Under the pieces are notes generated by a model. It did no database searches and had not been told where the DNA came from. It saw only the letters and a list, made by a program, of their open reading frames with translations. The translations under genes were made by a program, and so were the position numbers. DNA of 64,000 nt from Granulosicoccus sp963833195 (GTDB lineage Bacteria; Pseudomonadota; Gammaproteobacteria; Granulosicoccales; Granulosicoccaceae), in assembly GCA_963833195.1 (NCBI GenBank), contig CAWHXF010000028.1, positions 806,001 to 870,000 of the forward strand. Direction: 5' to 3'. Below, one piece after another: positions 48,698-57,958 of this stretch. Positions within the stretch are counted from its first letter, which is position 1. The number at the start of each line of letters is the position of its first letter.

Positions 48698-51369
48698 CGA
48701 ACTCGCACCAGGAACTCCAGCGAGTAGCTCGCCCCCGGCGCCAGCTCGTCCGTGACGGCGCTGACCGCGCCCGTCGCGCCCGGCGACGGCGCGTTCAGCG
48801 TGCAAGGCGTGCGCGAGCAGGTCGCGCCGGAGTGGTACTCCGTCCAGGGCGGCGTGGCATCGAGAATGGCCACGTTGAACGACGTTTCCGCACCGGTATT
48901 GGTCGCCTCCAGCCGGTACACGACGCAGTTGTCGCCCGGCGCGATCCGGATGGGCGCTTCCGCGAAGGACGAGCCCTGATCCGGCGCACCGTCGCAGCCC
49001 GTGTCGGGCGCCTGCAGCTTCCTGATGACGACGTTGGTGAGCGACGTGCCGGTCCGGTCGCTGACGCTCAGGGTGTCGTCGCCGGCGTTCCACCGCGCCT
49101 CGACGGTGGTGACGTTCGCCGTGCCGACGGGCACCGCGGCGCCTGCGCCCACGCGTACCAGCAGCGTGCGCTCCTCGCCGGGGGCGAGGCTCAGCGGGCC
49201 GGTGATCAGGGTGTCGTCCGGCCCGAGCGTGCCGTCACCGTCGGCGTCCAGCCACAGCTCGGTCGTCCAGTTCGACTCGGCGTTCGCGAAGCTCAGCACG
49301 ATGTCGTCGATCGTCACGTTGGCCGCGCTGGCGAGCCGGTGCGCGTAGACGATGCTGCCGCCGGGCTCGACCTGCCCGCTGCGGTCGGGCGTCAGCTCCA
49401 GCGCGCTGACGACGCCGATGCTCACGGCGTCGTGCTTCCAGTCGACGACGGAGCCGTTCGCGGACGTGGCGCGGAAGTACACCGCGGCGTCGCCGCTCGG
49501 GGCGTCGGCGGGCACGGTGACGACGGCCGTGACGGCGGCGCTCTCGCCGCTGCCGAGCGCGGGGGTCGTCGGGAGCTCGGTGCCCGTCTCGGGATCCTCG
49601 AAGCGGACCGTCCAGCCGTCGGGCAGTGGCAGCGGCAGGGTCCCGCCCGCGCCGTCGTCCGGACCGCCCACGGGCGCTGCGAAGGCGTCCAGCGCGTACG
49701 TCGTGCCGGGACCGGCAACGTGCGTGACGTGCAGCGAGAAGCGCGCTTCGCCCGTCGCATCGGGGGTCACGGTGGTGACGGGTGCCGCTTCGGGACCGGC
49801 ACCCTCGCCGGCGGCCCCCGTCTCACCGGCCGCCCCATCGTTCGTCAGGTCCACGCCCGCGGCGACGATGGCGTCGAGGTGATCGGTCACCGGATCGAAC
49901 ACGCTCGCGTCGGCGGCCGAACGGGCGAGCTTCGAGATGTCGAAGCCGGTACCGCCGTTGTCGCCCACCGCGTCGATGGGCAGGCGCAGCTCCAGCACGA
50001 CGAGCGCCATCTCGCCGGGGTCGACGGGGCCGGTGTCCACGCGCCCGTTGCCGTCGGTGTCGAGCAAGGGTGTGGCCGCATCGCCGCGCAGCAGCCGCCA
50101 CTGCGTGCCGGGCGGGAACGTCGTACCGGCGACGTCGACCTCGATGTCGAAGGCGTCCACCGCATCGCCGACGTTCCACACGTGGTTGTCGAACAGCACG
50201 GTGCCGCCGGCCACCGCGGAAGCACGCGTGACGGGCTCCACGGCGGACTGGGCGGAGCTCGTGGCCGACCCGTTGGCCACGACGCCAGGCGTGCCCAGCA
50301 CCGTGAAGGTGACGGCGTTCGTGCGCGCGCGCAGGACGGTGGCGATGGCCACGTCGTGCTCGAACTCCGCCACGTTGACGAGCGGCCCCGGCGTGGCGCC
50401 GTCGGCGATGATCACGTCGAACGAGATCGTGCCCGTGCCGCCCGGCGGCACGTAGTCGACGATCGCGGTGACCTGGTTGGTCGAGTCGGCGTCCGCGTCG
50501 ACGTTGGCCTCGGGCAATCCGGTGCAGCTCGGGTCGTAGGCGCACCAGCGCAGGGACGCGACGGCGCCCGCCTGCACGTCGTCCGGGTCCGCATCCGTCG
50601 GCGTGCCGCCGCCGCTCCAGCGGCCGCTGCCCGACACGTAGCTCATGCCGGACGGCAGCGCATCGATCAGCACGAGGTCCCCGGCCACGCCGTCGCCCTC
50701 GTTCTCCCACGACAGCGTGACTCGGTAGGGGCCGGACGGCGCGGCGCCGGCGCGCGCCGACAAGCGCTTGGTGACCGTGACCGCGGCGCCGGAGCCGACG
50801 GTGAGCTCGTCCGAGTTGACGGCGGTGATCGCCGCGTCGAGTTCGCTGACCGCCACGAGCTCCACGCGCGCGATGGAGCCGTCGGTGGCCGCCGCCGGCA
50901 CGCGCGCGCGCACGACGATGTCGAAACTCGCGCCCGCCACCATCGTCGGAGTGACGGCGATGGGGCCGCCCGCGTCGGCCACGCCGTCGCCGTTCGCGTC
51001 GGGGTAGACCTCCATCCGTTCCAGGTCGATGTTGTCGCCCGGCATATTCACGGCGGCGAGCGTGAACGCGTCGTCGCCGTTGCCGAGGTTTCGCACGGTA
51101 TGCGGCAGGTCGATCGTCGCGCCCGGCGCGGCGCGTTGCACGCGGTTCTCCGTCAGGGCCAGCCCCGCGACGCGCTCCACGCGCGTCTCGACGATGTTCG
51201 ACGTGATGGTCACGCGCTCGCCGTTCGGGGCGAGGAAGCTCGCCGACGCCTGGTTGCGGATGAGCGTGCCCGCGGGCGTCGCGGCCAGCGCGACGCCCGC
51301 CAGCAGCCCTAGCGCGGCCGCGAGCGCGATCTTCGGCCCGGAGCGCACGCGATGCGTGTCAGCGCACAT
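48694..51369 (-). CDS. Large exported DUF11-type repeat protein
   Basis: 891 residues from the ATG at 51369. Signal peptide at 1-32 (IALAAALGLLAGVALAATPA). The mature N-terminus AGTLIRNQASASFLAPNG with SNIVETRV is the conserved opening shared with two other proteins of this cluster. It contains about six to seven beta-sandwich modules of the DUF11/CARDB type, each with a strand such as LTENRVQRAAPGATID, VTKRLSARAGAAPSGPYRVT or VSIGVVSALELTPDRSG, and DADGDG calcium-type loops between them. The last module has two disulphide-capable Cys pairs and ends SLEFLVRVR at the very C-terminus. There is no anchor, so the protein is secreted or held by partners. The start overlaps the OmpA-like gene by 11 bases. 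Confidence 0.78.
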   Translation of the reverse strand: MCADTHRVRSGPKIALAAALGLLAGVALAATPAGTLIRNQASASFLAPNGERVTITSNIVETRVERVAGLALTENRVQRAAPGATIDLPHTVRNLGNGDDAFTLAAVNMPGDNIDLERMEVYPDANGDGVADAGGPIAVTPTMVAGASFDIVVRARVPAAATDGSIARVELVAVSELDAAITAVNSDELTVGSGAAVTVTKRLSARAGAAPSGPYRVTLSWENEGDGVAGDLVLIDALPSGMSYVSGSGRWSGGGTPTDADPDDVQAGAVASLRWCAYDPSCTGLPEANVDADADSTNQVTAIVDYVPPGGTGTISFDVIIADGATPGPLVNVAEFEHDVAIATVLRARTNAVTFTVLGTPGVVANGSATSSAQSAVEPVTRASAVAGGTVLFDNHVWNVGDAVDAFDIEVDVAGTTFPPGTQWRLLRGDAATPLLDTDGNGRVDTGPVDPGEMALVVLELRLPIDAVGDNGGTGFDISKLARSAADASVFDPVTDHLDAIVAAGVDLTNDGAAGETGAAGEGAGPEAAPVTTVTPDATGEARFSLHVTHVAGPGTTYALDAFAAPVGGPDDGAGGTLPLPLPDGWTVRFEDPETGTELPTTPALGSGESAAVTAVVTVPADAPSGDAAVYFRATSANGSVVDWKHDAVSIGVVSALELTPDRSGQVEPGGSIVYAHRLASAANVTIDDIVLSFANAESNWTTELWLDADGDGTLGPDDTLITGPLSLAPGEERTLLVRVGAGAAVPVGTANVTTVEARWNAGDDTLSVSDRTGTSLTNVVIRKLQAPDTGCDGAPDQGSSFAEAPIRIAPGDNCVVYRLEATNTGAETSFNVAILDATPPWTEYHSGATCSRTPCTLNAPSPGATGAVSAVTDELAPGASYSLEFLVRVR

Positions 51370-52183
51370 CGCCACCCGCACCGTTGCTCGCTGCGTCGCC
51401 CACGCCTGCACCGCTCGCCGGCGCGCCGCCGATCGTGCCCGCCCCGCCCGTCGACCACGGATCGACCGGACCCGGCAGCGGCGCGAGCGGCGTCCGTACC
51501 GGCGGCGGGACGGCCGCGCCGATGCGAGGCGGCACGTTGGCTTCCACCTCGTTCGGCGGCCAGTCCGGACCGACGCGCAGCGCGCCCGCGGCGAGCGCGG
51601 ACTCGCCGTAGCCCGGCGCCACCGGCCTTCCGGAACGATCGAGCAGCGTGAGACCTACGCGCCGGTTGACGGCGTTGGCCACGCGCTCGTCGCTCGTGAA
51701 TTCGGGCAGCCCCATGCCGATGGGCAGCGGCAGCAGGCGCGAGCGCGTGATGCCCGCCGCGTCCAGGCGGTCGATGACGCGCGACACGCGGCGCGAGGCG
51801 AGCTTCGCGTTGTACGCGGCCGACCCGAGGCGGCTGGTGTAGCCGGTCAGCATGACGTTCAGCTGCGGGTGGCGGTTCAGGAGCTCCGCCGCGGCCTCGA
51901 GCTCGGCCAGCGCCCAGCGATCCAGCGCGTCGCTGTCGTAGCCGAAGTAGATCGACGGCGGCCAGCGCACCTCCTCGCCCGAGGCGCGCTCGAGGTAGCG
52001 GATGCGCCCGGGCATCGCCGGCGCCGCCTCGGCGAACACCGGACATAGCGTCGCGTCGTACTCGGCGTACAGCTCGTCGGTGGTGGCGCAACCCGCGACC
52101 AGGGCCGCGACCAGGGTCGCGACGAGTGCGGGACCCAGCACGGCAGGCGGCGTGGCGAGGTGTCGCATCAGGGTTCGAGCCAT
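51359..52183 (-). CDS. OmpA-like lipoprotein with divergent peptidoglycan site
   Basis: 274 residues from the ATG at 52183, chosen because GAGGAA lies 8 bases upstream; an ATG five codons later overlaps the previous stop as TGATG. The lipobox VAGC puts the lipidated Cys at residue 32, followed by Ala, so outer-membrane sorting is expected. Residues 75-185 are an OmpA C-terminal domain: SIYFGYDSDALDRW, then LTGYTSRLGSAAYNAKLASR and NAVNRRVGLTL. The Arg needed for diaminopimelate binding is kept but the Asp of the usual GHTD is Ser. Residues 200-274 are a Pro/Gly-rich tail. It sits between the big barrel protein and a DUF11 protein. Confidence 0.83.
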   Translation of the reverse strand: MARTLMRHLATPPAVLGPALVATLVAALVAGCATTDELYAEYDATLCPVFAEAAPAMPGRIRYLERASGEEVRWPPSIYFGYDSDALDRWALAELEAAAELLNRHPQLNVMLTGYTSRLGSAAYNAKLASRRVSRVIDRLDAAGITRSRLLPLPIGMGLPEFTSDERVANAVNRRVGLTLLDRSGRPVAPGYGESALAAGALRVGPDWPPNEVEANVPPRIGAAVPPPVRTPLAPLPGPVDPWSTGGAGTIGGAPASGAGVGDAASNGAGGDVR

Positions 52184-55100
52184 CGGAACAGTTCCTCGTC
52201 GAACTTGAATTCGAGACCCGCGCGCAGGCCCTGCCGCAGCAGCCCGTCCGCGTCGAGATCGGCGTCGCTGAACCCCGCGGCGTTCCAGCCGAGCGTGAGC
52301 CGCAGGTTCCGCTCGGCGAGCCAGGCGATGCCTGCGCCCGCGGCCCAGTCCACGGCGTCGAAGCCGTCGGCGCCCACGCCCGTGGCGAGCGCGCCCGCGA
52401 GTACATCGAGCTCCCAGCGGCGCGCGAGATCGATACTCAGGCGTGCATCGACGAGCGCCGCCCGGCTGGTGCCGACGCGGTCGCCGAAATCCGTGCGCAC
52501 GAGCTTTCCCGCCACGCGGTTCGACAGCGTCCAGCGCGTCGTCGGCCGCACGTTCGAGTGCGCCGACAGCACGAAGCGGTCGTCGTCGTCCCCAGCGATC
52601 TCGCCGCGATCGCGCTTCCACTCGGCCAGCATCAGCAGGTGCCGGGCGTGATCGTGCTTGGGCCGGCGCGCGAGCCCGAAGGTCAGTCGTTGACGCGTGG
52701 TGTGCTCGCCCGACGACGGCCTGCTCTGCGTGAATTCCTCTCGCACGAGGCCCGTCCAGTCGCGCGTGAGCCGCTCGGCGATGCTGGCGCGCACGCCGAA
52801 GTAGCGCGACGAGTCGGTATCGCGGAATTCGAACTGACCGGTGACGCGTCGGCGCACGCCGCGCACGTCGGCGATGCCGATGGACAGCGCGAGCGCGTCC
52901 TCGGCCGGACCGTTCAGCGCGTCGATATACTCGAACGACGGCGTGATGGACAGGCCTTCCGCGAGCTCGTAGCGTCCGCGCACGCCCGAAGCGTTCTCCA
53001 GCGCCCGACCGTCGAACGCGCCCCGCATGCGGTACTCGGAGAAGAGCTCGGTGTGCGCCAGCCAGTCGCTCTCCACGCCCGCGACGAGCTGCTCGCTGGC
53101 ACCGGCGAGGCCGAGCAGGCTGCGCGTGGACAACCCTTGCTCGCGCTCCCAGCGCGCGTAGCCCGTCACGCGCTCGTGCAGGCCGATGCGCGCGCTGACC
53201 GCGCTCCTCTGCCGGGCCGCATCGCCCAGGGCCCGCTCGTGTTCGATGCCGAGACTCGCCGGGCGACCGTCGCCGAACGCGAAGCGGCGTTCCAGTCCGA
53301 CCAGGGCGGTGTTCAGACCGAGCGTCTCTTCGCCCGCGCTGCTGTCGATGCGGCGCACGCCCAGCCGGGCCGACCAGCGGCCGAGGTCGCGCTCGCCGAT
53401 CAGCGCCGCGCTCCGGTAGCGCTCGGCCGCGACCTCGTCCCCACCCCCGGACGCGCTTTCGAGCGCCTCGACGAGCAGGCTCGTGGCCGTGCCCAGGCGC
53501 TGACGGTGGTCGAGCCGCCATTCGGTGCGTCCGGCCGAGATCCCCGCGGACGGGTTGTCGAAGTCGGTGCCGGCCCGTGCCCACGTCAACGAGGTCAGGT
53601 GCACGCCCGCCTCGCCCCAGGCGTGCTCGATGCCGAAGCGTGCCGCGGCGCCGTCACGGCCATCGACGTGGCGCATGGTGGCGCCCGACGCCGCCAGGAC
53701 CGTCGCGCCGAATCGGCCGTCGAGCGTGGCGCGACCCTGCACGCTCGCGAGCGTGGCCCCGGCGAGCGGGTCCGCATCGTCCGTGATGCTGGCCCCGAGG
53801 GTGAGCCGCTCGCCGAACCCGCGCTCGATGCGCGCGCCGGCAATCAGGTGCTCGTCCGCGTCGCCGCCGGTGTCGACGTCGTAGCTTGCGCGAATCGACA
53901 CCGGGTTCAGGTCGGCGTCCGCGGACGGCACGGGGTCGGCGAAGGCCAGCTGGCCCGTGACGGGGTCCAGCCTGTAATCCAGCCCCGGCACCAGCCGCTC
54001 GGCGGAGATCTCCAGCCCGGGGTTCTCGCGGCTGGTGACGATGCGCTCGATGACCTCGCTGTTCGGCACGATGGGCGCGCCCTCGAACTCGTACAGCATG
54101 GCCGTGCCGTTGCCCGGGAAGCGCTCGCCGCGACGTGCCGCGGACTGCTCGGCCGCGAAGGCCTGCACGCGCGTCGCGCCCGTGTCCCAGACCCCGTTGA
54201 TACCTGTCAGGGTGCGCTGCGCGCGCGCGAGATCGTCGAGCTCGGTGTGCGCGTCGGTCAGGTAGTCGCCCCACATCAGGCTGCTGCGGTCGCGCTCGAT
54301 GCGCGCGTAGAGCGGGCTCCTGCTGCGCGCCTCGTAGCCGCGCAGGGACGCATCCCCGGTGACGGGGTAGATGCCGATGTCGTCGGTGACCGGGTCGCCC
54401 AGCAGCGCCGAGTCGCGCGCCCGGTCGGTGTCGTAGGCGAGCGTGAGCTGCGCCTTGCCGGCCACCGCGCCCTTCAGGAAGATCGCGGCGCGCGAATCGA
54501 GCTCGATGTCGTCGTCGGTGCGCGTCTCGCCGTCGCCGAGCGGCAGCGTCACTCCCGCGTCGATGCTGCCCACGGCGATCAGCGGCCGGCCCGAGGCGAT
54601 CTGCACGAGGTTCAGTCCGGCGACGAGATCCCCCGCGCGCGCGTCGAGCCGGAAGCGGCCCGCGCGCTCGGAGCTCTGCAGCACGACCTTCGCCCGCCCG
54701 TTCTCGACGCGCACCTGGTGGCCGGGCTCGTTCGCGCGCAGGTCGTCGCCGACGAAGCGGCCCCGCGAGCTTGCGAGCGTCACGAAGCTCACGCCCGACA
54801 CCGGCGTGCCGTCGGCATCGACGAGCAGCAGTTCCACGGGCAACGAGCTGCGACCGCCGTCGGCGGGCAGCTCGTCGGTGGTGGCGCGCAGCAGCAGCCG
54901 CGCGGCGCCGGCGGGCCGGCGCACGTCCGCGCCCGCCAGCACCCGGGCATTGCCGAACGGATCCTTGCCGCGCACCTCGACCCGGTTCTCGCCGGGCTCC
55001 AGCCGCACTCCGTACCAGGCGACGATCTGCGCGCCCTCGCGCCGGTTCTCGATGCGCTCGCCGATCTTCGTGCCGGGCACGGGCACGTCGTTCACGTGGA

Positions 55101-57861
55101 GCGTGGGCTCGATGCCCGCGCGCACCACGACCATGAAGCGACCGTCGTCGCTGATGTCGTCGGTGGGCCACAGGAAGGTGCCGCCGTCGGCCTGCGCACC
55201 GGTGATCCCCGCGACGAGCGCCTTCGGGTCGCCCATCGCCGCGATGCGGCGCGTGACGCCTTCGGCCGGCAGCGCCTCGCCGGGCGGTGCGGGTGCTTTC
55301 GGATCGCCCGGGCGCTCATCGGACCCGTCGGGCCCACGCGTCGGATCGAGCTCGGTGGCCGAGCCATCGGCCCCGCGCGGTGCACGGTAGTCGTGCCAGC
55401 CGCGCGACAGGTCGCCGTCGTTGCCCGCCTTGCCGGTACTCGCCGCGCCGCGCGCATCGGGATCCCAGGCGCCCGCGACGTCGAGGGTCCAGTCGTCCCC
55501 CAGCATGCCGGCGCGCCGCTCCAGCTCGCGGAACAGCGCGTCCACGTTTCCGGTCGGACACGTGGTGGCGAAGTCGGCGCGGTGCAGCTCCCCACGGCTC
55601 ACGCGCACGAAGCGACTGCTGGGGTCGGCGGCGTGGCGCGTGTCCAGCGGCACGAGGTCGAGCCCGGCGGGCAGCGTCGTCGCGTCGAGCTTCAATGCGT
55701 GCAGCCCGGAATCGACGTTCTCGAGCGAGTACTGCCCGTGCTCGTCGGTGACGACGAAGCGCCCGTCTTCCAGGTACAGCCGCACGCCCGGCAGCGGCCA
55801 CTCCGCATCGTTCTGCAGACCGTCGCAGGTGGCGTCGATCCAGACCTTGCCGAACAGCAGACCGCGCTCCGAGAAGCGCCCGCGCGGGTCCAGCGCGACG
55901 CGCGCACGGGATACGTCCGAGGCGTAGGTCTCGCCGTTCGAGCCGACCGCGCCGGCGATGGCGAGGTTCAAGCCGTCGCCCCGCCCCGCACCCGCACCGG
56001 CCTGCAGGCGGTACGCGATCTCGGCGTGCGCCCCGGGAGCGAGCGCGCCCACGCTGAACTGCATGCCCGTCCCCGACTCGCTCGGCACGGGGTCCGCCAT
56101 GGCCAGGCCATCGATGCGCGCGGTCCCCGGCACGTACCTGAAGCCCGCGGGCGGACTGTCGATGACCGTCACGCCTTCGAACGCGTCCTCGCCGCGGTTC
56201 TCGACCGAAATGCGGTAGCGCACGGGGTCGCCGATCTCGACGTGCGTCGCGTCGACGCGCTTGTCCAGCACCAGCAGTGACGGTCTCGCCGTCAGCGGGT
56301 CCAGCGGCACGTCGAGGACGGGCGCCGGGTCGCCGCCGGCGACGGTGAAGGGTGCGCTGCCGTAGGAGGCGTCGAAGACGGCGCGGTCCGGGAAGTCCCC
56401 GGCAGGCAGCACGCTCGGGAAACGCCACTCGTCCGGCGGTTCGACCGCGAGCGAGTAGTCGCCCGCCGGCAGCCGGGGCAACGTGAAGCGTCCTGCGCCG
56501 TCGGTGACGTACACGAGCGGTGCGCCGCTGACGGGGTGGGTCGCCGTGGCGATGCCGTCCATCACCGTCACGCGCACGCCCTTCACCGGCCGGCCGGTGG
56601 CCGCGTCGAACACGGTGCCGGGACGATCGGTCACGGCCACGTCGGTCGGGCGCTCGTCCGCCAGCCCGTTCGCGATGCTCGCGACGAGCGTGTCGCCGGG
56701 GCCGCTTCCGAGCGCGCAGCCATCGGCGGCGGACATCGGCACGACATCGTGGGCGGTGCCCGCGACGAAGTCGGCCGGACACTCCGTCCCCCCGCCCGCC
56801 GCGCGCAGCGAGAACGGCGCGATGCTTCGGTAGGTTTCACTGCCGGGCGCGCTCTCGCGCAGCAGCACGCGCAGCTCGGCCCCGCTCGCCGCGGAGGCGA
56901 CGGTGGCCACCAGGTGGCGCGTGCCGCCGGGTCCGGTCAGAACGGCGCCCGCATCGACCGCGCCGACGTATTCGAGATAGACCCCGTCGCGCAGCACCTC
57001 GTGCGGCAGCGTCGCCGCGGGCCTGCCGGTCGTCGCGTCGACATCGAGCTCGTAGACCTCGCGGTCCACGTGATCGGCGTCCACCGCGTGGCGTGGCGGC
57101 AGCCCTTCGCGCGCGAACACCGGTGCCGGGCCGGTGAATCGCAGCGCCGGCTCGAGGGGCGTGCCCGCGCCGCCATCGGGCGGCGGCACCGGATCGGGCC
57201 CGCCGCCCCCCTCGTCGGCATCGGCCGTGACGATGACGTCCATGAGGGTTCGGGGCGCCGGCACGAGGCCCGGCAGCGTGGGGTCGGCCAGGGCGAGCAG
57301 CGTGGCGGCGAAGCGCGCACCCGGGAAGGCGGACGCGGGCACGGTGGCCGTCAGCACCAGCTCGGCGCGCTCGCCGGGGGCGAGGCGCAGCGGCTCGAAG
57401 GCGGACGCCTCGTCGGCCGAGGCGAGCACGCGCTCATCGGGATCGGCGATGCCGTCGCCGTCCGCGTCCAGCACCAGCCGGGCGCCTTCGGGCAGCACGC
57501 CCGCCACGGGCGCGCCGACGATGCCGAAGGCGTAGTCGTCGACGGCGTTGCCGACGTTGTGCAGCACGTGCGGGAAATCGGCGCGCGCGCCCGGGGCGAG
57601 CGTCGCGCTGCCCGGTGCCTCGAAGGTGAAGCGGCGCAGCGCCGCGACGCTGACCTGCGCGACGTTGGAGCCCACCTCGATGGTCTCGCCGGAGGAGGCG
57701 TCCACGTAGATGAGCGTCGCACGGTTCTCGATGGCCGTTCCGGCCTCGGTGAGCGCGCCGCCCGCGGTCGGGGCAGCCGCGCTCGGGCCGCAGACCAGGA
57801 TGCCGGACAGCGCCGCGCCGAACAGGAGCCCCCGATGCGTCACGTCCGTGCTGGCCTCCAT
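52168..57861 (-). CDS. 1,897-residue outer-membrane protein: DUF11, carboxypeptidase-like, SdrD B-like and barrel regions
   Basis: Signal peptide at 1-30. Residues 34-70 repeat the cluster motif (AGTAIENRATLIYVDASSG, then SNVAQVSV). A carboxypeptidase-regulatory module follows at 405-485 (GTVFDAATGRPVKGVRVTV), a DUF11 module at 530-650 (VLDKRVDATHVEIGDPV), an SdrD B-like module at 670-760 (KVWIDATCDGLQNDAEWPLP), a Gly/Asp/Pro linker at 820-880, and Ig/invasin-like modules at 900-1090 (LPVELLLVDADGTPVSGVSF). From about 1,130 to the end the sequence alternates like a large beta-barrel, with repeated short turns (RIERDRSSLMWGDYLTD, LAWLAERNLRLTLGWN-like strands) and closes GLRAGLEFKF, 10 residues before the stop. 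It may be a surface display or secretion pore for the DUF11 neighbours; this is inference. Confidence 0.78.
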   Translation of the reverse strand: MEASTDVTHRGLLFGAALSGILVCGPSAAAPTAGGALTEAGTAIENRATLIYVDASSGETIEVGSNVAQVSVAALRRFTFEAPGSATLAPGARADFPHVLHNVGNAVDDYAFGIVGAPVAGVLPEGARLVLDADGDGIADPDERVLASADEASAFEPLRLAPGERAELVLTATVPASAFPGARFAATLLALADPTLPGLVPAPRTLMDVIVTADADEGGGGPDPVPPPDGGAGTPLEPALRFTGPAPVFAREGLPPRHAVDADHVDREVYELDVDATTGRPAATLPHEVLRDGVYLEYVGAVDAGAVLTGPGGTRHLVATVASAASGAELRVLLRESAPGSETYRSIAPFSLRAAGGGTECPADFVAGTAHDVVPMSAADGCALGSGPGDTLVASIANGLADERPTDVAVTDRPGTVFDAATGRPVKGVRVTVMDGIATATHPVSGAPLVYVTDGAGRFTLPRLPAGDYSLAVEPPDEWRFPSVLPAGDFPDRAVFDASYGSAPFTVAGGDPAPVLDVPLDPLTARPSLLVLDKRVDATHVEIGDPVRYRISVENRGEDAFEGVTVIDSPPAGFRYVPGTARIDGLAMADPVPSESGTGMQFSVGALAPGAHAEIAYRLQAGAGAGRGDGLNLAIAGAVGSNGETYASDVSRARVALDPRGRFSERGLLFGKVWIDATCDGLQNDAEWPLPGVRLYLEDGRFVVTDEHGQYSLENVDSGLHALKLDATTLPAGLDLVPLDTRHAADPSSRFVRVSRGELHRADFATTCPTGNVDALFRELERRAGMLGDDWTLDVAGAWDPDARGAASTGKAGNDGDLSRGWHDYRAPRGADGSATELDPTRGPDGSDERPGDPKAPAPPGEALPAEGVTRRIAAMGDPKALVAGITGAQADGGTFLWPTDDISDDGRFMVVVRAGIEPTLHVNDVPVPGTKIGERIENRREGAQIVAWYGVRLEPGENRVEVRGKDPFGNARVLAGADVRRPAGAARLLLRATTDELPADGGRSSLPVELLLVDADGTPVSGVSFVTLASSRGRFVGDDLRANEPGHQVRVENGRAKVVLQSSERAGRFRLDARAGDLVAGLNLVQIASGRPLIAVGSIDAGVTLPLGDGETRTDDDIELDSRAAIFLKGAVAGKAQLTLAYDTDRARDSALLGDPVTDDIGIYPVTGDASLRGYEARSRSPLYARIERDRSSLMWGDYLTDAHTELDDLARAQRTLTGINGVWDTGATRVQAFAAEQSAARRGERFPGNGTAMLYEFEGAPIVPNSEVIERIVTSRENPGLEISAERLVPGLDYRLDPVTGQLAFADPVPSADADLNPVSIRASYDVDTGGDADEHLIAGARIERGFGERLTLGASITDDADPLAGATLASVQGRATLDGRFGATVLAASGATMRHVDGRDGAAARFGIEHAWGEAGVHLTSLTWARAGTDFDNPSAGISAGRTEWRLDHRQRLGTATSLLVEALESASGGGDEVAAERYRSAALIGERDLGRWSARLGVRRIDSSAGEETLGLNTALVGLERRFAFGDGRPASLGIEHERALGDAARQRSAVSARIGLHERVTGYARWEREQGLSTRSLLGLAGASEQLVAGVESDWLAHTELFSEYRMRGAFDGRALENASGVRGRYELAEGLSITPSFEYIDALNGPAEDALALSIGIADVRGVRRRVTGQFEFRDTDSSRYFGVRASIAERLTRDWTGLVREEFTQSRPSSGEHTTRQRLTFGLARRPKHDHARHLLMLAEWKRDRGEIAGDDDDRFVLSAHSNVRPTTRWTLSNRVAGKLVRTDFGDRVGTSRAALVDARLSIDLARRWELDVLAGALATGVGADGFDAVDWAAGAGIAWLAERNLRLTLGWNAAGFSDADLDADGLLRQGLRAGLEFKFDEELFRWLEP

Positions 57862-57885
57862 GTTCCACCCGGCGTGGGAAGGGGT

Positions 57886-57953
57886 GGGCCGCGGCCGCCC
57901 GGGCCCTCCGACGTCGTGCCCTGGGGCGCGTCGGGGCCGGGCGGGCGCGGCCC
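57886..57953. repeat. Long imperfect inverted repeat between two surface-protein genes
   Basis: Arms of about 25 bases (57886-57913 and 57929-57953) are almost all G/C and pair nearly throughout, with a loop of about 15 bases. It fills most of the 97-base gap after the 1,007-residue DUF11 gene and just before the barrel gene. It may act as a terminator, a partial terminator setting ratios, or an mRNA stabiliser. Confidence 0.65.
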
Positions 57954-57958
57954 GTGGG

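Noticed and set aside
45664..51312. An 1,882-codon open frame on the plus strand running through the kinase gene, paaZ and the DUF11 gene
   Set aside because: It is Arg/Ala/Gly-rich throughout, has no domain, and lies antisense or out of frame to three clear genes. Such long false frames are expected at 70 % GC.
52126..56280. A 1,384-codon plus-strand frame opposite the 1,897-residue barrel gene
   Set aside because: Antisense shadow: composition is Arg/Val/Ala-heavy without signal peptide or motifs, and the opposite strand has recognisable modules.
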